From assembly GCF_014268445.2 (NCBI RefSeq), contig NZ_CP077089.1, positions 3,589,501-3,653,500 of the forward strand: 64,000 nucleotides of DNA, in the 5' to 3' direction. Below the pieces are notes generated by a model. It was not told the DNA's origin and made no database searches. It saw only the letters and a list, made by a program, of their open reading frames with translations. The stretch comes from Pseudomonas tensinigenes (GTDB taxonomy: Bacteria; Pseudomonadota; Gammaproteobacteria; Pseudomonadales; Pseudomonadaceae). The position numbers and the translations under genes were made by a program. This document shows, one piece after another, positions 9,002 to 18,457 of the stretch (within the stretch, counting starts at the first letter, position 1; every line of letters begins with the position of its first letter).

Positions 9002-10102
9002 ATGAAGGCTGTTTTTCGTTTGGCGGTAGTTGAAGACTTGCCGGCGCTGCTGGCACTGGAAATGCAATGTTTCACCACGGACCGGCTTACCAGTCGCAGC
9101 TTTCAGTGGATGATCACCCGCGCTCACGGGCAGTTGCTGGTGGCGGAGTGCGATGGCCAACTGCTGGGTTACGCACTGGTGTTGTTCCATCGCGGCACTT
9201 CACTCGCGCGGCTGTATTCCATTGCGCTCGCCGTCGAGGCGCGCGGCACCGGCCTGAGCAAACAGCTGCTGCAACGCATTGAAGCAATGGCGCTGGAGCA
9301 CGACTGCGCGTACCTGCGTCTGGAGGTGCGCATCGACAACCCTGCGGCGATCGCGTTGTACGAACGCAATGGCTACCGGCGTTTTGCGCTGATTCACGAT
9401 TACTACGAAGATCATGCCGACGCGCTACGCCTGGAGAAACGCATTCTCCAGCACCGCGACTCGCGCAGCATCAAGGTGCCCTACTACCGGCAAACCACTG
9501 ATTTCACCTGTGGCCCGGCATGTCTGCTGATGGCCATGGGCGCACTGCAATCTGAGCGTTTGCTGGAGCGGCGCGAAGAATTGCAGATCTGGCGTGAGGC
9601 GACCACGGTGTTCATGACCTCCGGCCACGGCGGATGCAGTCCGCAGGGATTGGCGTTGGCGGCGTGGCGTCGGGGTTACAGGGTGGGTTTGCAACTGAGC
9701 CTGGCCGGGCCATTGTTCCTCGACGGTGTGCGGGATGCGCATAAAAAAGACGTCATGCGTTTGGTGCATGATGAGTTCACCGCGCAATTGCAGGACACCG
9801 ACGTCGAGTGTGTGATCGGTGCGTCTCTGGATCTACCACGCTTGCTCGATGCCGGAGGACAACCACTGGTGTTGATCAGCAGCTATCGACTGACGCGCTC
9901 CAAATCACCGCACTGGGTGGTCGTGACCGATTGCGACGAGGATTTCGTTTACCTGCATGACCCGGATGTCGATCATAGCCAGCATCGACAGCCCATGGAT
10001 TGCCAGCATGTGCCGGTCAGCCATGGCGAATTCGAGAAAATGTGCCGGTTTGGCCGGGGGAAGCTGCGCGCGGCGGTGGTGCTGTATTCCCGCGAAACGT
10101 GA
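9002..10102 (+). CDS. fusion of GNAT N-acetyltransferase and C39-like peptidase
   Basis: A 366-residue two-domain protein. Residues 1-150 are a RimI-like GNAT domain with acetyl-CoA motif VEARGTGLSKQLL and the closing ALYERNGYRRF. Residues 155-366 are a papain-like C39-type domain: catalytic Cys170 in TDFTCGPACLL, later His in SPHWVVVTD, and Asp in YLHDPDVD. There is no signal peptide or ABC transporter domain, so both activities should be cytoplasmic. Paired head-to-head (92 bases) with the ATP-grasp gene, it may process, acetylate or reverse that enzyme's peptide product; this is inference. The ATG at 9002 has GGTGG 5 bases upstream. Confidence 0.9.
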   Translation: MKAVFRLAVVEDLPALLALEMQCFTTDRLTSRSFQWMITRAHGQLLVAECDGQLLGYALVLFHRGTSLARLYSIALAVEARGTGLSKQLLQRIEAMALEHDCAYLRLEVRIDNPAAIALYERNGYRRFALIHDYYEDHADALRLEKRILQHRDSRSIKVPYYRQTTDFTCGPACLLMAMGALQSERLLERREELQIWREATTVFMTSGHGGCSPQGLALAAWRRGYRVGLQLSLAGPLFLDGVRDAHKKDVMRLVHDEFTAQLQDTDVECVIGASLDLPRLLDAGGQPLVLISSYRLTRSKSPHWVVVTDCDEDFVYLHDPDVDHSQHRQPMDCQHVPVSHGEFEKMCRFGRGKLRAAVVLYSRET

Positions 10103-10110
10103 GAACTCAC

Positions 10111-10200
10111 CTGTAGGAGCTGCCGAAGGCTGCGATCTTTTGATTTTGAAAAACAAGATCAAAAGATCGCAGCCTCGTTGCACTCGACAGCTCCTACAGG
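10111..10200. repeat. REP pair, family B (GTAGGAGCTGCCG type)
   Basis: Arms CTGTAGGAGCTGCCGAAGGC and inverted GATCGCAGCCTCGTTG...CAGCTCCTACAGG around an AT-rich loop. It separates two converging genes and could act as a bidirectional terminator. Confidence 0.88.
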
Positions 10201-10210
10201 GGGATCGTCT

Positions 10211-11365
10211 TTAAAGCGCGGGCTTCAGGCCGATTTTGTACAGTGAACCTTTCTCTTCATCGGTCAGCACATACAGATAACCATCCGGTCCTTGCCGCAC
10301 ATCACGAATCCGCTGCTTGAGTTCGCCCAACAAGCGCTCTTCATGCACGACCTTGTCGCCATCGAACTGCAAGCGAATCAGTTCCTGAGTCACCAGGGCA
10401 CCGACAAACGCATTGTGTTGCCACGGTTTAAAGCGATCGGCATCGTAAAACGCCATGCCGGTGACGCCCGGCGACTTCTCCCAGACATGGTGCGGCGCGA
10501 CGGTGCCTTCTGCGGTTTTACCCTGGGCTTCCGGGATCGGCTGCATCGAATAATTGATGCCGTGGGTCGCCAGCGGCCAGCCGTAATTCTTGCCGCGTTC
10601 GATGATGTTCACCTCATCGCCACCGCGCGGGCCGTGTTCGTTCTCCCACAGCGTGCCGGTCCACGGGTTGAGCGCTGCGCCCTGTGGGTTACGCAGGCCG
10701 TAGGCCCAGATCTCTGGCCGTACGCCGGACTGACCGACAAAGGGATTGTCATCCGGCACCTTGCCGTCCGGGTAGATGCGCACGACTTTGCCTTGCAGCT
10801 TGTCGAGATCCTGTGCGGTCGGCCGGTCGTTGTTCTCGCCCAAAGTAATGAACAAATAACCGTCGCGATCAAACACCAGCCGCGAGCCGAAATGGTTGCC
10901 AACCGAAAGCTTCGGTTCCTGGCGGAAGATCACTTTGAAATCCTTCAGTGTCTTCAAGTCATCCGAGAGCCGCCCTCGTCCCACGGCGGTGCCAGCCTTG
11001 TCGCCGGCTCCGCCACCTTCGGCATAGGACAGGTAGACCAGACGATCCTGTTTGAAGTCCGGCGACAGCACGACATCCAGCAACCCGCCCTGCCCCTTGG
11101 CCCAGACCTGCGGCACACCTGAAATCGGCGCGGACAGTTTGCCGTCAGCGTCCACCACGCGCAGATTGCCGGGACGCTCGGTGACCAGCATGCCTTGGCG
11201 GTCCGGCAGAAACGCCAGCGCCCATGGATGTTCAAGGCCTGCGGTGATGGTCGTGACTTCGAGGGTGCCCTGTTCGCTTGGCAGCTCTTTGGGCGCGGCG
11301 GCAAATGCTGGAGCGCTGATCAGCGCGCCGGCACACAGTGTGGCTAGAAGGGTTTTACGCAACAT
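10211..11365 (-). CDS. PQQ-dependent sugar (aldose) dehydrogenase, exported
   Basis: A 384-residue soluble-glucose-dehydrogenase-like beta-propeller. A clear signal peptide (MLRKTLLATLCAGALISAPAFA) places it in the periplasm. Motifs of the YliI/Asd type are present: LEHPWALAFLPD, VGNHFGSRLVFD, LGENNDRPTAQDLDKLQGKV, WAYGLRNPQGAALNP and ENEHGPRGGDEVN. Homologues oxidise aldoses using PQQ and calcium; the exact sugar cannot be read from sequence. It is probably monocistronic, its 3' end meeting family B repeats. Confidence 0.9.
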   Translation of the reverse strand: MLRKTLLATLCAGALISAPAFAAAPKELPSEQGTLEVTTITAGLEHPWALAFLPDRQGMLVTERPGNLRVVDADGKLSAPISGVPQVWAKGQGGLLDVVLSPDFKQDRLVYLSYAEGGGAGDKAGTAVGRGRLSDDLKTLKDFKVIFRQEPKLSVGNHFGSRLVFDRDGYLFITLGENNDRPTAQDLDKLQGKVVRIYPDGKVPDDNPFVGQSGVRPEIWAYGLRNPQGAALNPWTGTLWENEHGPRGGDEVNIIERGKNYGWPLATHGINYSMQPIPEAQGKTAEGTVAPHHVWEKSPGVTGMAFYDADRFKPWQHNAFVGALVTQELIRLQFDGDKVVHEERLLGELKQRIRDVRQGPDGYLYVLTDEEKGSLYKIGLKPAL

Positions 11366-11417
11366 GCACGATTCCTTTTGTTCGCTTGAAGGGTCGACAG
11401 AAGCTCAGTCCTGCCGC

Positions 11418-11738
11418 TCAACGGTTGCTGCCTCCGCTGCGCGAAGGTGGATTGGGAATGAACGTGGGTGGTGTGCTCGGCACGGAGCGGATCGGCTGGC
11501 CATTGCCGATGCCACGGTTCTCGACCGTAGGCTGGCGTGGTGTCGGTACCGTGTTCGGGCCGCGAATGGGTGGAGCGCTGGGCTGAGTGCCCTGCATGCT
11601 GTTGGGGTTGGCCTGGCGGATCGGGCTGTTGTAGGGATTGTTGCTGTTGCCGGTCGGGCTTTGCGCCAGCAAGACGTCGGCATGAACCAGACCGCCACTG
11701 AGGGTCAGGACGACGATGCCAAGCAGAATTCGGTTCAT
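11418..11738 (-). CDS. small exported Pro/Asn-rich protein of unknown function
   Basis: A 106-residue protein: a signal peptide (MNRILLGIVVLTLSGGLVHA) followed by a low-complexity mature part rich in Pro, Asn, Ser and Gly with motifs such as NNPYNSPIRQANPN and IPNPPSRSGGSNR. No Cys. It lies 52 bases upstream of the sugar dehydrogenase on the same strand and could be cotranscribed. The ATG at 11738 is chosen because it begins the signal peptide; the frame extends upstream without protein-like sequence. I do not recognise a family. Confidence 0.65.
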   Translation of the reverse strand: MNRILLGIVVLTLSGGLVHADVLLAQSPTGNSNNPYNSPIRQANPNSMQGTQPSAPPIRGPNTVPTPRQPTVENRGIGNGQPIRSVPSTPPTFIPNPPSRSGGSNR

Positions 11739-11928
11739 GACGCTGCCTCTCGATGGGGCCGGGGATAGAGCCTTCGAGTCCACGCTACGCCGAGGGTTCG
11801 GATTTGTTAACCCACAAGCCTTAAACAACATGTAACACGACTTGACCGAGTTCCCGAAACCCCGTGCATTCCGGGGAAACTTTCAGTCACAGCCGCAGGT
11901 CATCCGATCATCACTCGGAGAACTCACC

Positions 11929-12795
11929 ATGGCTCGAGCAATCTGGAAAGGCGCGATCAGTTTCGGACTGGTGCACATCCCTGTCGCACTGGTCTCGGCG
12001 ACCTCGTCGCAGGGCGTCGATTTCGATTGGCTCGACAGCCGCAGCATGGACCCGGTGGGTTATAAACGGGTCAACAAGGTCACCGGCAAGGAAGTCACCA
12101 AGGAGAATATCGTCAAAGGCGTGGCCTATGAAAAGGGCCGCTATGTGGTGCTCAGCGAAGAGGAAATCCGCTCGGCGCACCCGGTTTCAACGCAGACCAT
12201 CGACATTTTTTCTTTCGTCGACGCAGAACAGATTCCCCTGCAAAACATCGACACGCCCTACTACCTGGCACCCGACAAACGCGGTGGCAAGGTCTACGCG
12301 CTACTGCGCGAAACCCTGAGCAAAACCAATAAAGTCGCCCTCGCCCGCGTGGTGCTGCATACGCGCCAGTACCTGGCGGCGTTGATGCCGCTCGAGTCTG
12401 CGCTGGTGCTGGTGAAACTGCGTTGGCCGCAGGAGGTACGAGGCCTCGACGAGCTGGAACTGGGCAGCGAAGTGACCAAGCCGCAGCTGGCCAAGGGTGA
12501 ACTGGACATGGCCAAACGGCTGGTGCAGGACATGAGCGCGGATTGGAAGCCCGAAGACTACAAGGATGAATTTGAAGACAAGATCATGGCCCTGGTCGAG
12601 AAAAAGGCCCATGAAGGCAAGATCGAGGATGTTGAGTCGGTGGGTGGCGAGGAAGAGCGCAAGACGGCCGATGTTATCGACCTGACCGAGTTGCTGAAGC
12701 GCAGTCTGGGCGGGAAAGCGGCGGCCAAGCCGAAGGCGAAAGCCGCCAGCAAAGCAGCGCCAGCCAAGAGGACAAAGAAGGCCTCCGGTGAATGA
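11929..12795 (+). CDS. ku: Ku protein (non-homologous end joining)
   Basis: A 288-residue bacterial Ku that forms a ring on DNA ends and recruits LigD. The start MARAIWKGAISFGLVHIPVAL is the family hallmark, followed by the Ku core (VTGKEVTKENIVKG, DIFSFVDAEQIPL, YYLAPDK, YLAALMP). The C-terminal tail is Lys/Ala-rich (KPKAKAASKAAPAKRTKK), typical of DNA-contacting tails. The ATG at 11929 has GGAG 9 bases upstream and begins exactly at the conserved N-terminus. No ligD is present in this window, so the partner must be elsewhere. Confidence 0.96.
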   Translation: MARAIWKGAISFGLVHIPVALVSATSSQGVDFDWLDSRSMDPVGYKRVNKVTGKEVTKENIVKGVAYEKGRYVVLSEEEIRSAHPVSTQTIDIFSFVDAEQIPLQNIDTPYYLAPDKRGGKVYALLRETLSKTNKVALARVVLHTRQYLAALMPLESALVLVKLRWPQEVRGLDELELGSEVTKPQLAKGELDMAKRLVQDMSADWKPEDYKDEFEDKIMALVEKKAHEGKIEDVESVGGEEERKTADVIDLTELLKRSLGGKAAAKPKAKAASKAAPAKRTKKASGE

Positions 12796-12841
12796 CAATC
12801 CAAGAATCGTCAGCTAACTGACAGGTTGTATTTGAGAGAGT

Positions 12842-12934
12842 CTTCGCTAGCGGGCTAGCTCCCACAGGGTTCTGAGTCGAATGCAAAAATTGCTTTCACT
12901 CGAGACTAAGGTGGGAGCGAGCCTGCTCGCGAAG
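12842..12934. repeat. REP pair (REPIN), family A, one arm decayed
   Basis: The right arm GTGGGAGCGAGCCTGCTCGC is canonical. The left arm reads CTTCGCTAGCGGGCTAGCTC, keeping pairing inside itself (CTAGCgGGCTAG) while losing match to the family. Confidence 0.8.
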
Positions 12935-12959
12935 GGGCCAGCCAAACCAATGCAAAAAT

Positions 12960-13871
12960 TCAGATCAGAATGAAGATCGCCAGCAAACCGCCGAAGATCG
13001 CCCACTTTTCCATGTAGTAGCGCTTACGATTACGTTTTTTCAGCTCTTTACCACGCAGACGAATCTTGTAGATTCGGGTAAACAAGCGGTTGATGCCACC
13101 GGTCCGATCACCGGCATCGTTCGGCGCGCCCGCCGCTGACATGACGGTACGGCTGAACCAGCTGTTGAACGCCGCCGCCCAGCGGTACTTCATCGGTCGT
13201 TCAATGTCGCAGAACAGGATGATGCGGTTCTTGTCGGTGGTGTTTTCGGCGTAATGGATAAACGTCTCGTCGAACATCACCGCTTCGCCGTCACGCCAGT
13301 GGTAGCTCTCACCATCGACGTTGATATAGCAGCCAGCGTCGTTCGGTGTGTCCAGACCCAGGTGATAGCGGTAGGAACCGGCATACGGGTCACGGTGACG
13401 CACCAGTTTCGAACCCGGTGGCAGCTCGGCAAACATCGCGGCCTTGATCGAACCGATGCTCTGCACCAGTTCGGTGGTGCGCGGGCACAGCTTCATCGCC
13501 GACGGATGGCTCTCGCCATACCACTTCAGATAGAAACGCTTCCAGCCACTCTTGAAGAAGGAGTTGAAACCGACATCGTCGTACTGGTTGGAGCGTTTGA
13601 TCTCACCGGCACGCAGCAGATTCTGCCCTTCTTCGCGGATTTCCTCCCAGTGCGCCTGTAGCGGGCTCAAGTCGGGAAAATCAGCCGGGTCGAGGTAAGG
13701 CTTGTTCGGCTTTTTCGAGAACAGATACAAGAAGCAGTTGATCGGCGCGAGAAACGTCGAATGGTCACTCAGTTGTCGACCGAGCTTGTGGCGCACACGC
13801 CCACGCAAATGAACGTATGCAATGGAAATGACATAAATAGCAGCAATGATGAGTTTCACGGAAATCGTCAC
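12960..13871 (-). CDS. lpxO: lipid A hydroxylase LpxO (aspartyl/asparaginyl beta-hydroxylase family)
   Basis: A 303-residue Fe(II)/2-oxoglutarate dioxygenase that adds a 2-hydroxyl to a secondary acyl chain of lipid A. An N-terminal membrane anchor (LIIAAIYVISIAYVHLRGR) and a C-terminal hydrophobic end (WAIFGGLLAIFILI) flank the catalytic domain. That domain has the iron-binding HRDPYAGSYRYHLGL and FDETFIHYAENTT segments. The frame opens with GTG at 13871; a second GTG at 13859 would start at KLIIAAIY, nearer to the usual LpxO N-terminus. Neither has a convincing ribosome site, so the start is uncertain by four codons. Confidence 0.92.
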   Translation of the reverse strand: MTISVKLIIAAIYVISIAYVHLRGRVRHKLGRQLSDHSTFLAPINCFLYLFSKKPNKPYLDPADFPDLSPLQAHWEEIREEGQNLLRAGEIKRSNQYDDVGFNSFFKSGWKRFYLKWYGESHPSAMKLCPRTTELVQSIGSIKAAMFAELPPGSKLVRHRDPYAGSYRYHLGLDTPNDAGCYINVDGESYHWRDGEAVMFDETFIHYAENTTDKNRIILFCDIERPMKYRWAAAFNSWFSRTVMSAAGAPNDAGDRTGGINRLFTRIYKIRLRGKELKKRNRKRYYMEKWAIFGGLLAIFILI

Positions 13872-14236
13872 ACGTCAGAAGTGAACAAACTGCGCGCCAG
13901 CGGCCTGAAGCCCCGCGTCTTATGCAGTGGTCTGAATACACATGGCACGTCCTTGGCCCGCGCCGTAACCGGACGCTCGGTGAAAGGTGGCATTTTAGCC
14001 ACAGTTTGTAACCGATAGTGAACCTTCATCTGTGAAAAACTGTCCCGCGATCATGCCAATCGGCGATCGTGGCGTGATCGCCCTATCGTTTAAAGAGCCA
14101 GACCAGTACAATCGCCGCCAAACTTTACGCGCCCCCCTTGGTTGATGACGGGACTCTCCCGCTTCAGCGCACTTTGACTCGGGCCAAGCGCCGCAGCCGC
14201 ACCCTCGCTACTCAGAATGCTTCGCAGGAATAACTC
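13872..14236. other. 365-base intergenic region between lpxO and ybiT
   Basis: Divergent promoter region for lpxO (left) and ybiT (right). I see short dyads such as CGGCGATCGTGGCGTGATCGCC near 14060 but no gene-like frame and no REP element. The single open frame here reads through the lpxO start and looks non-coding. Confidence 0.6.
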
Positions 14237-15823
14237 TTGATCTCTACAGCTAACATCACGATGCAGTTCGGCGCCAAGCCGCTCTTCGAAAACGTTTCGG
14301 TCAAATTCGGCGCGGGCAACCGCTACGGCCTGATCGGCGCCAACGGTTGCGGCAAGTCGACCTTCATGAAAATCCTCGGCGGCGACCTCGATCCGTCCGG
14401 CGGTCAGGTCATGCTCGAGCCGAACGTGCGTCTGGGTAAATTGCGCCAGGACCAGTTCGCCTACGAAGAATTCACCGTGATCGACACCGTGATCATGGGT
14501 CACGAAGAGCTGTGGAAGGTCAAGGCCGAGCGCGACCGCATCTACTCGCTGCCGGAAATGAGCGAAGAAGACGGCATGGCCGTGGCCGAGTTGGAAACCG
14601 AATTCGCCGAAATGGACGGCTACACCGCCGAATCCCGTGCCGGTGAACTGTTGCTGGGCCTGGGTATCGGCATCGAGCAGCACTTCGGCCCGATGAGCGA
14701 AGTTTCGCCGGGCTGGAAACTGCGCGTATTGCTGGCGCAGGCGCTGTTCTCCGATCCGGAAGTGCTGTTGCTCGACGAACCGACCAACCACTTGGACATC
14801 AACACCATTCGCTGGCTGGAAAACGTGCTGACCCAGCGCAACAGCCTGATGATCATCATCTCCCACGACCGTCACTTCCTGAACAGCGTGTGCACGCACA
14901 TGGCTGACCTGGATTACGGCGAGCTGCGTCTGTTCCCGGGCAACTACGACGAGTACATGACCGTGGCGACCCAGTCGCGCGAGCAACTGCTGTCGGACAA
15001 CGCCAAGAAGAAAGCACAGATTTCCGAGCTGCAATCGTTCGTCAGCCGCTTCTCGGCCAACGCCTCGAAAGCCAAGCAGGCTACTTCCCGCGCCAAGGCG
15101 ATCGACAAGATCCAGCTGGCCGAGGTCAAGCCTTCGAGCCGCGTGAGCCCGTTCATTCGCTTCGATCAGAACAAGAAGCTGCACCGCCAGGCGGTCATCG
15201 TCGAAAAAATGGCCAAAGGCTTCGACGGCAAACCCCTGTTCAAAGACTTCAGCTTCCAGGTTGAAGCCGGCGAGCGCGTGGCAATCATCGGCCCGAACGG
15301 TATCGGTAAAACCACCCTGCTGCGCACCCTGGTCAACGAACTGACCCCGGACGCCGGCGCCATCAAGTGGACCGACGCCGCGGAACTGGGCTACTACGCT
15401 CAGGACCACGCGCACGACTTCGAAGACGACGTTACGCTGTTCGACTGGATGGGTCAGTGGACTCAGGGCGAGCAGATGATTCGCGGTACTCTGGGCCGCA
15501 TGCTGTTCTCCAACGACGAGATCCTCAAGTCGGTCAAAGTGATTTCCGGTGGTGAGCAAGGTCGCATGCTGTTCGGCAAGCTGATTCTGCAAAAGCCGAA
15601 CGTGCTGATCATGGACGAACCGACCAACCACCTGGACATGGAATCGATCGAGGCGCTGAACCTGGCGCTGGAAAACTACCCGGGCACGCTGATCTTCGTC
15701 AGCCACGACCGTGAGTTCGTATCGTCCCTGGCCACGCGCATCATCGAGCTGAGCCCGGATGGCGTGACTGACTTCAGCGGCACTTATGATGACTACCTGC
15801 GTAGTCAGGGTGTGGTGTTCTAA
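14237..15823 (+). CDS. ybiT: ABC-F ATPase YbiT (ribosome-associated)
   Basis: A 528-residue protein with two ABC domains and no membrane segments. It is collinear with E. coli Ybi[32 protein letters not shown] (Walker A 1), [19 protein letters not shown], linker [31 protein letters not shown] (Walker A 2), [15 protein letters not shown] and [21 protein letters not shown] factors bind the ribosomal E site and modulate translation or rescue stalls; this member's trigger is not settled. The start is TTG ([10 protein letters not shown]), six bases after CAGGAA; no in-frame ATG fits the conserved N-terminus. Confidence 0.95.
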   Translation: MISTANITMQFGAKPLFENVSVKFGAGNRYGLIGANGCGKSTFMKILGGDLDPSGGQVMLEPNVRLGKLRQDQFAYEEFTVIDTVIMGHEELWKVKAERDRIYSLPEMSEEDGMAVAELETEFAEMDGYTAESRAGELLLGLGIGIEQHFGPMSEVSPGWKLRVLLAQALFSDPEVLLLDEPTNHLDINTIRWLENVLTQRNSLMIIISHDRHFLNSVCTHMADLDYGELRLFPGNYDEYMTVATQSREQLLSDNAKKKAQISELQSFVSRFSANASKAKQATSRAKAIDKIQLAEVKPSSRVSPFIRFDQNKKLHRQAVIVEKMAKGFDGKPLFKDFSFQVEAGERVAIIGPNGIGKTTLLRTLVNELTPDAGAIKWTDAAELGYYAQDHAHDFEDDVTLFDWMGQWTQGEQMIRGTLGRMLFSNDEILKSVKVISGGEQGRMLFGKLILQKPNVLIMDEPTNHLDMESIEALNLALENYPGTLIFVSHDREFVSSLATRIIELSPDGVTDFSGTYDDYLRSQGVVF

Positions 15824-15859
15824 ACAGCAGCTTTTAGTGTTGAGCTGTTAGCTTCAAGC

Positions 15860-15892
15860 TAAAGCCCTGTCCATGTGACGGGGCTTTTTGCA
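15860..15892 (+). terminator. rho-independent terminator of ybiT
   Basis: AAAGCCCtGTCcatgtgACgGGGCTTTTT: a GC-rich hairpin followed by five T, 37 bases after the ybiT stop. Confidence 0.85.
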
Positions 15893-15923
15893 TTTCAGGG
15901 TGAGGGATTTGCTGGTGCGGCTA

Positions 15924-15992
15924 CCTTCGCGAGCAGGCTCGCTCCCACAGGGGAATGCATTTCAAAGGTGGGAGCGAGCCTGCTCGCGAAGG
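15924..15992. repeat. REP pair (REPIN), family A
   Basis: Canonical inverted arms around GAATGCATTTCAAAG, between the ybiT terminator and the MFS gene. Confidence 0.9.
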
Positions 15993-16111
15993 GGCCATCA
16001 GCAGCTACATCAATCCTGAGGGCCTCAGGGAAAGTAGTTAGCCTGCTTTCTTTTATCTCAAGCCCAAGCCATGATGCGAACTCTCCCACCGCCGCCCGCG
16101 AACGAGTCCTC

Positions 16112-17299
16112 ATGTCTGCGCAGCAACTGCCACCGCAAAGCTCCATGGCGATCACCCTGCAGATCGTTTCCATCGTGTTCTACACCTTTATTGCGTTCCT
16201 CTGCATCGGTCTGCCGATCGCGGTGTTGCCCGGTTATGTACATGAGCAATTGGGTTTCAGCGCGGTGGTTGCCGGGCTGGTGATCGGTTCACAATACTTG
16301 GCCACCCTGCTCAGCCGGCCGATGGCCGGGCGCATGTCGGATACGATCGGGACTAAACGGGCGATCATTTATGGCTTGTGGGGGATTGTCCTCAGCGGTT
16401 TGCTGACGCTGGTTTCCACGCTCCTGCAAGACTTCCCGCTGGCCAGCCTGATCATTCTTATTATCGGGCGCTTGCTGCTCGGCGTCGCTCAGGGGCTGAT
16501 TGGTGTCGGCACCATCAGTTGGTGCATGGGCCAGGTCGGCGTCGAACACACGGCGAAATCGATTGGCTGGAACGGCATCGCTTCCTATGGCGCGATTGCC
16601 ATTGGTGCGCCATTGGGTGTGGTGATGGTCGCCGATTACGGTTTTACCAGCCTCGGCATCGCCCTGGCCGTACTAGCGGCCGGCGCACTGCTGCTGATCC
16701 GCAATAAGCCTTCGGTGCCGGTGATCCGTGGCGAGCGCCTTCCGTTCTGGGCGGTGTTCGGGCGAATCGCCCCGTATGGCGCCAGTCTGACCCTGGCTTC
16801 AATAGGCTACGGCACGCTAACGACGTTCATCACCCTCTATTACCTCAACCGTGGCTGGACCGGCGCGGCGTATTGCCTGACGGTGTTTGGGGTGTGCTTC
16901 ATCCTGTCGCGGCTGATGTTTATCTCGGCGATCAGTCGCTTCGGCGGGTTCAGGTCCGCTATCGCGTGTATGACCATCGAAACCTTGGGGCTGGTGATGC
17001 TGTGGCTGGCGCCCTCCACCGCATTCGCTTTGATCGGCGCAGGACTGGCGGGGTTTGGTTTGTCGTTGGTGTATCCGGCGCTGGGCGTTGAGGCGATCAA
17101 ACAGGTGCCGAGTTCCAGTCGCGGTTCAGGTCTCGGCGCCTACGCGGTGTTCTTCGATCTGGCGCTGGCGATTGCCGGGCCGTTGATGGGCGCGGTGGCG
17201 TTGAATCTGGGGTATTCGTGGATATTCTTCAGTGCGGCGCTGTTGTCGGTGATTGGGCTGGGGCTGACCCTGCTGCTCCAGCGCCGGGCAACGACCTGA
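16112..17299 (+). CDS. MFS transporter, YhhS-like
   Basis: A 395-residue inner-membrane transporter with about 12 helices. The MFS loop signature SRPMAGRMSDTIGTKRAI follows helix 2. GRLLLGVAQGLIGVGTISW and the central break before FWAVFGRIAPYGASL fit the YhhS/YfcJ branch of arabinose-efflux-like exporters. The substrate is unknown. The ATG at 16112 gives the usual length (E. coli YhhS is about 405); the longer frame runs back through the REPIN and is rejected. No strong Shine-Dalgarno. Confidence 0.88.
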   Translation: MSAQQLPPQSSMAITLQIVSIVFYTFIAFLCIGLPIAVLPGYVHEQLGFSAVVAGLVIGSQYLATLLSRPMAGRMSDTIGTKRAIIYGLWGIVLSGLLTLVSTLLQDFPLASLIILIIGRLLLGVAQGLIGVGTISWCMGQVGVEHTAKSIGWNGIASYGAIAIGAPLGVVMVADYGFTSLGIALAVLAAGALLLIRNKPSVPVIRGERLPFWAVFGRIAPYGASLTLASIGYGTLTTFITLYYLNRGWTGAAYCLTVFGVCFILSRLMFISAISRFGGFRSAIACMTIETLGLVMLWLAPSTAFALIGAGLAGFGLSLVYPALGVEAIKQVPSSSRGSGLGAYAVFFDLALAIAGPLMGAVALNLGYSWIFFSAALLSVIGLGLTLLLQRRATT

Positions 17300-17315
17300 A
17301 GTCCGACGCGGCCCC

Positions 17316-17408
17316 CTGTAGGAGTGAGCCTGCTCGCGATAGCGGTTTATCAGAAAAGAAAATGTCGACTGATATACCGCTATCGCGAGCAGGCTCACTC
17401 CTACAGGG
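17316..17408. repeat. REP pair (REPIN), family A variant with GAGTGAGCC arms
   Basis: CTGTAGGAGTGAGCCTGCTC and its inverted copy flank GCGATAGCGG...CCGCTATCGC, forming a long cruciform between two converging genes. Confidence 0.9.
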
Positions 17409-17419
17409 GATTTGCGGGG

Positions 17420-18457
17420 TTATTGATCCGCGGTCTGCATCCCGGCCCGGGTTGGTCTGCCCAGTGTATGCGAGAAGAACCGCCCGGCCTCTGAAATGAG
17501 GTTGCGATGAATATCCTCGCGATCCACCCCATCAGCATCGGTACACAACGCCGGCATGGCGCGAATCTGCTCTTCATTGCACGGCGCCATAAAGACGAAG
17601 TGCCCTGCCCCGGCCAGTAATTTGAAATCCGGCGCCGTCGGCAGTTTGCGCGCCAGAGCGGCCGCGTTCTTGTCGAAAGCCACCAGTTTGTCGCCATCAC
17701 CGCTGTAAAGCAGCACCGGCACATGCACATCGGCCAAAGTATGCCGACCAAACTTCAGGCTCAACGGCGCCATCAACAGCAACGCGTGAACACGTGGATC
17801 GGCCACCGGTTGCAGATCATCCCGATCAACAATCAATTCCCCCTGCGTGTTGCAGGCGTCACGATCATCCGGACGTTCCTGGCAATAACGCCGCAGGCGA
17901 TCCAGATCCGGTTGCGCCCCGGACAGGATCAGCGCGGTCTCGCCACCCGCCGAATAACCGATCACCCCGACCTGATCGGCATTGACGTACGGCGCGAGCA
18001 TGCGGTCGCCAAGGGTTGCGGTGATGGCTTCGGAAATCTGGATCGGCCGGCCATAGAGATTGCTCAGGGTGCCCAATCGGCTGTGGTCTTTGGAGTTGTC
18101 GCCGGGGTGAATCACCGCCACCACCACAAAGCCTTTGCGCGCCAGCGATGTCGCGAGATCGTGCAACGCCAGCGGCGTGCCGGTGTTGCCGTGGGAGAGC
18201 ATCAGCATCGGAAAGCGGCCGATGGCGACCTTGGTGTCTGCGCCGGCCTCTACGGAGTAACCCTCGAGCAGACTCATGTGTTCACGGTCGCTGGAAGGAT
18301 AGAAGGCAATCGCGCGCATCGGCTGCAGATCCAGCGGATCGAGGAACGTCATCTCGTGATAACCAACGCTCCACACCGGGTGTCGCCCAGGCGCAGCCTG
18401 CACTGAATTCAGGCTGCCAAGCAGGCAAATCAGTAACGCTGCACAAAGACGCATCAT
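17420..18457 (-). CDS. exported alpha/beta hydrolase (dienelactone hydrolase/PAF-acetylhydrolase-like)
   Basis: A 345-residue serine hydrolase with signal peptide MMRLCAALLICLLGSLNSVQA. The strand-loop LMLSHGNTGTPLALHDLA precedes the nucleophile motif GYSAGGETALIL. The later acid is in YSGDGDKLV and the histidine in GAGHFVFM, giving a complete triad. Four Cys in the C-terminal half may form disulfides in the periplasm. The family resembles plasma PAF-acetylhydrolases, but the substrate is not inferable. The start ATG at 18457 (or the adjacent one at 18454) follows GGTGGGG by about 6 bases. Confidence 0.82.
   Translation of the reverse strand: MMRLCAALLICLLGSLNSVQAAPGRHPVWSVGYHEMTFLDPLDLQPMRAIAFYPSSDREHMSLLEGYSVEAGADTKVAIGRFPMLMLSHGNTGTPLALHDLATSLARKGFVVVAVIHPGDNSKDHSRLGTLSNLYGRPIQISEAITATLGDRMLAPYVNADQVGVIGYSAGGETALILSGAQPDLDRLRRYCQERPDDRDACNTQGELIVDRDDLQPVADPRVHALLLMAPLSLKFGRHTLADVHVPVLLYSGDGDKLVAFDKNAAALARKLPTAPDFKLLAGAGHFVFMAPCNEEQIRAMPALCTDADGVDREDIHRNLISEAGRFFSHTLGRPTRAGMQTADQ

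Noticed and set aside
14090..15706. 538-codon open frame antisense to ybiT
   Set aside because: Same reason: high-GC mirror frame opposite a full ABC-F gene.
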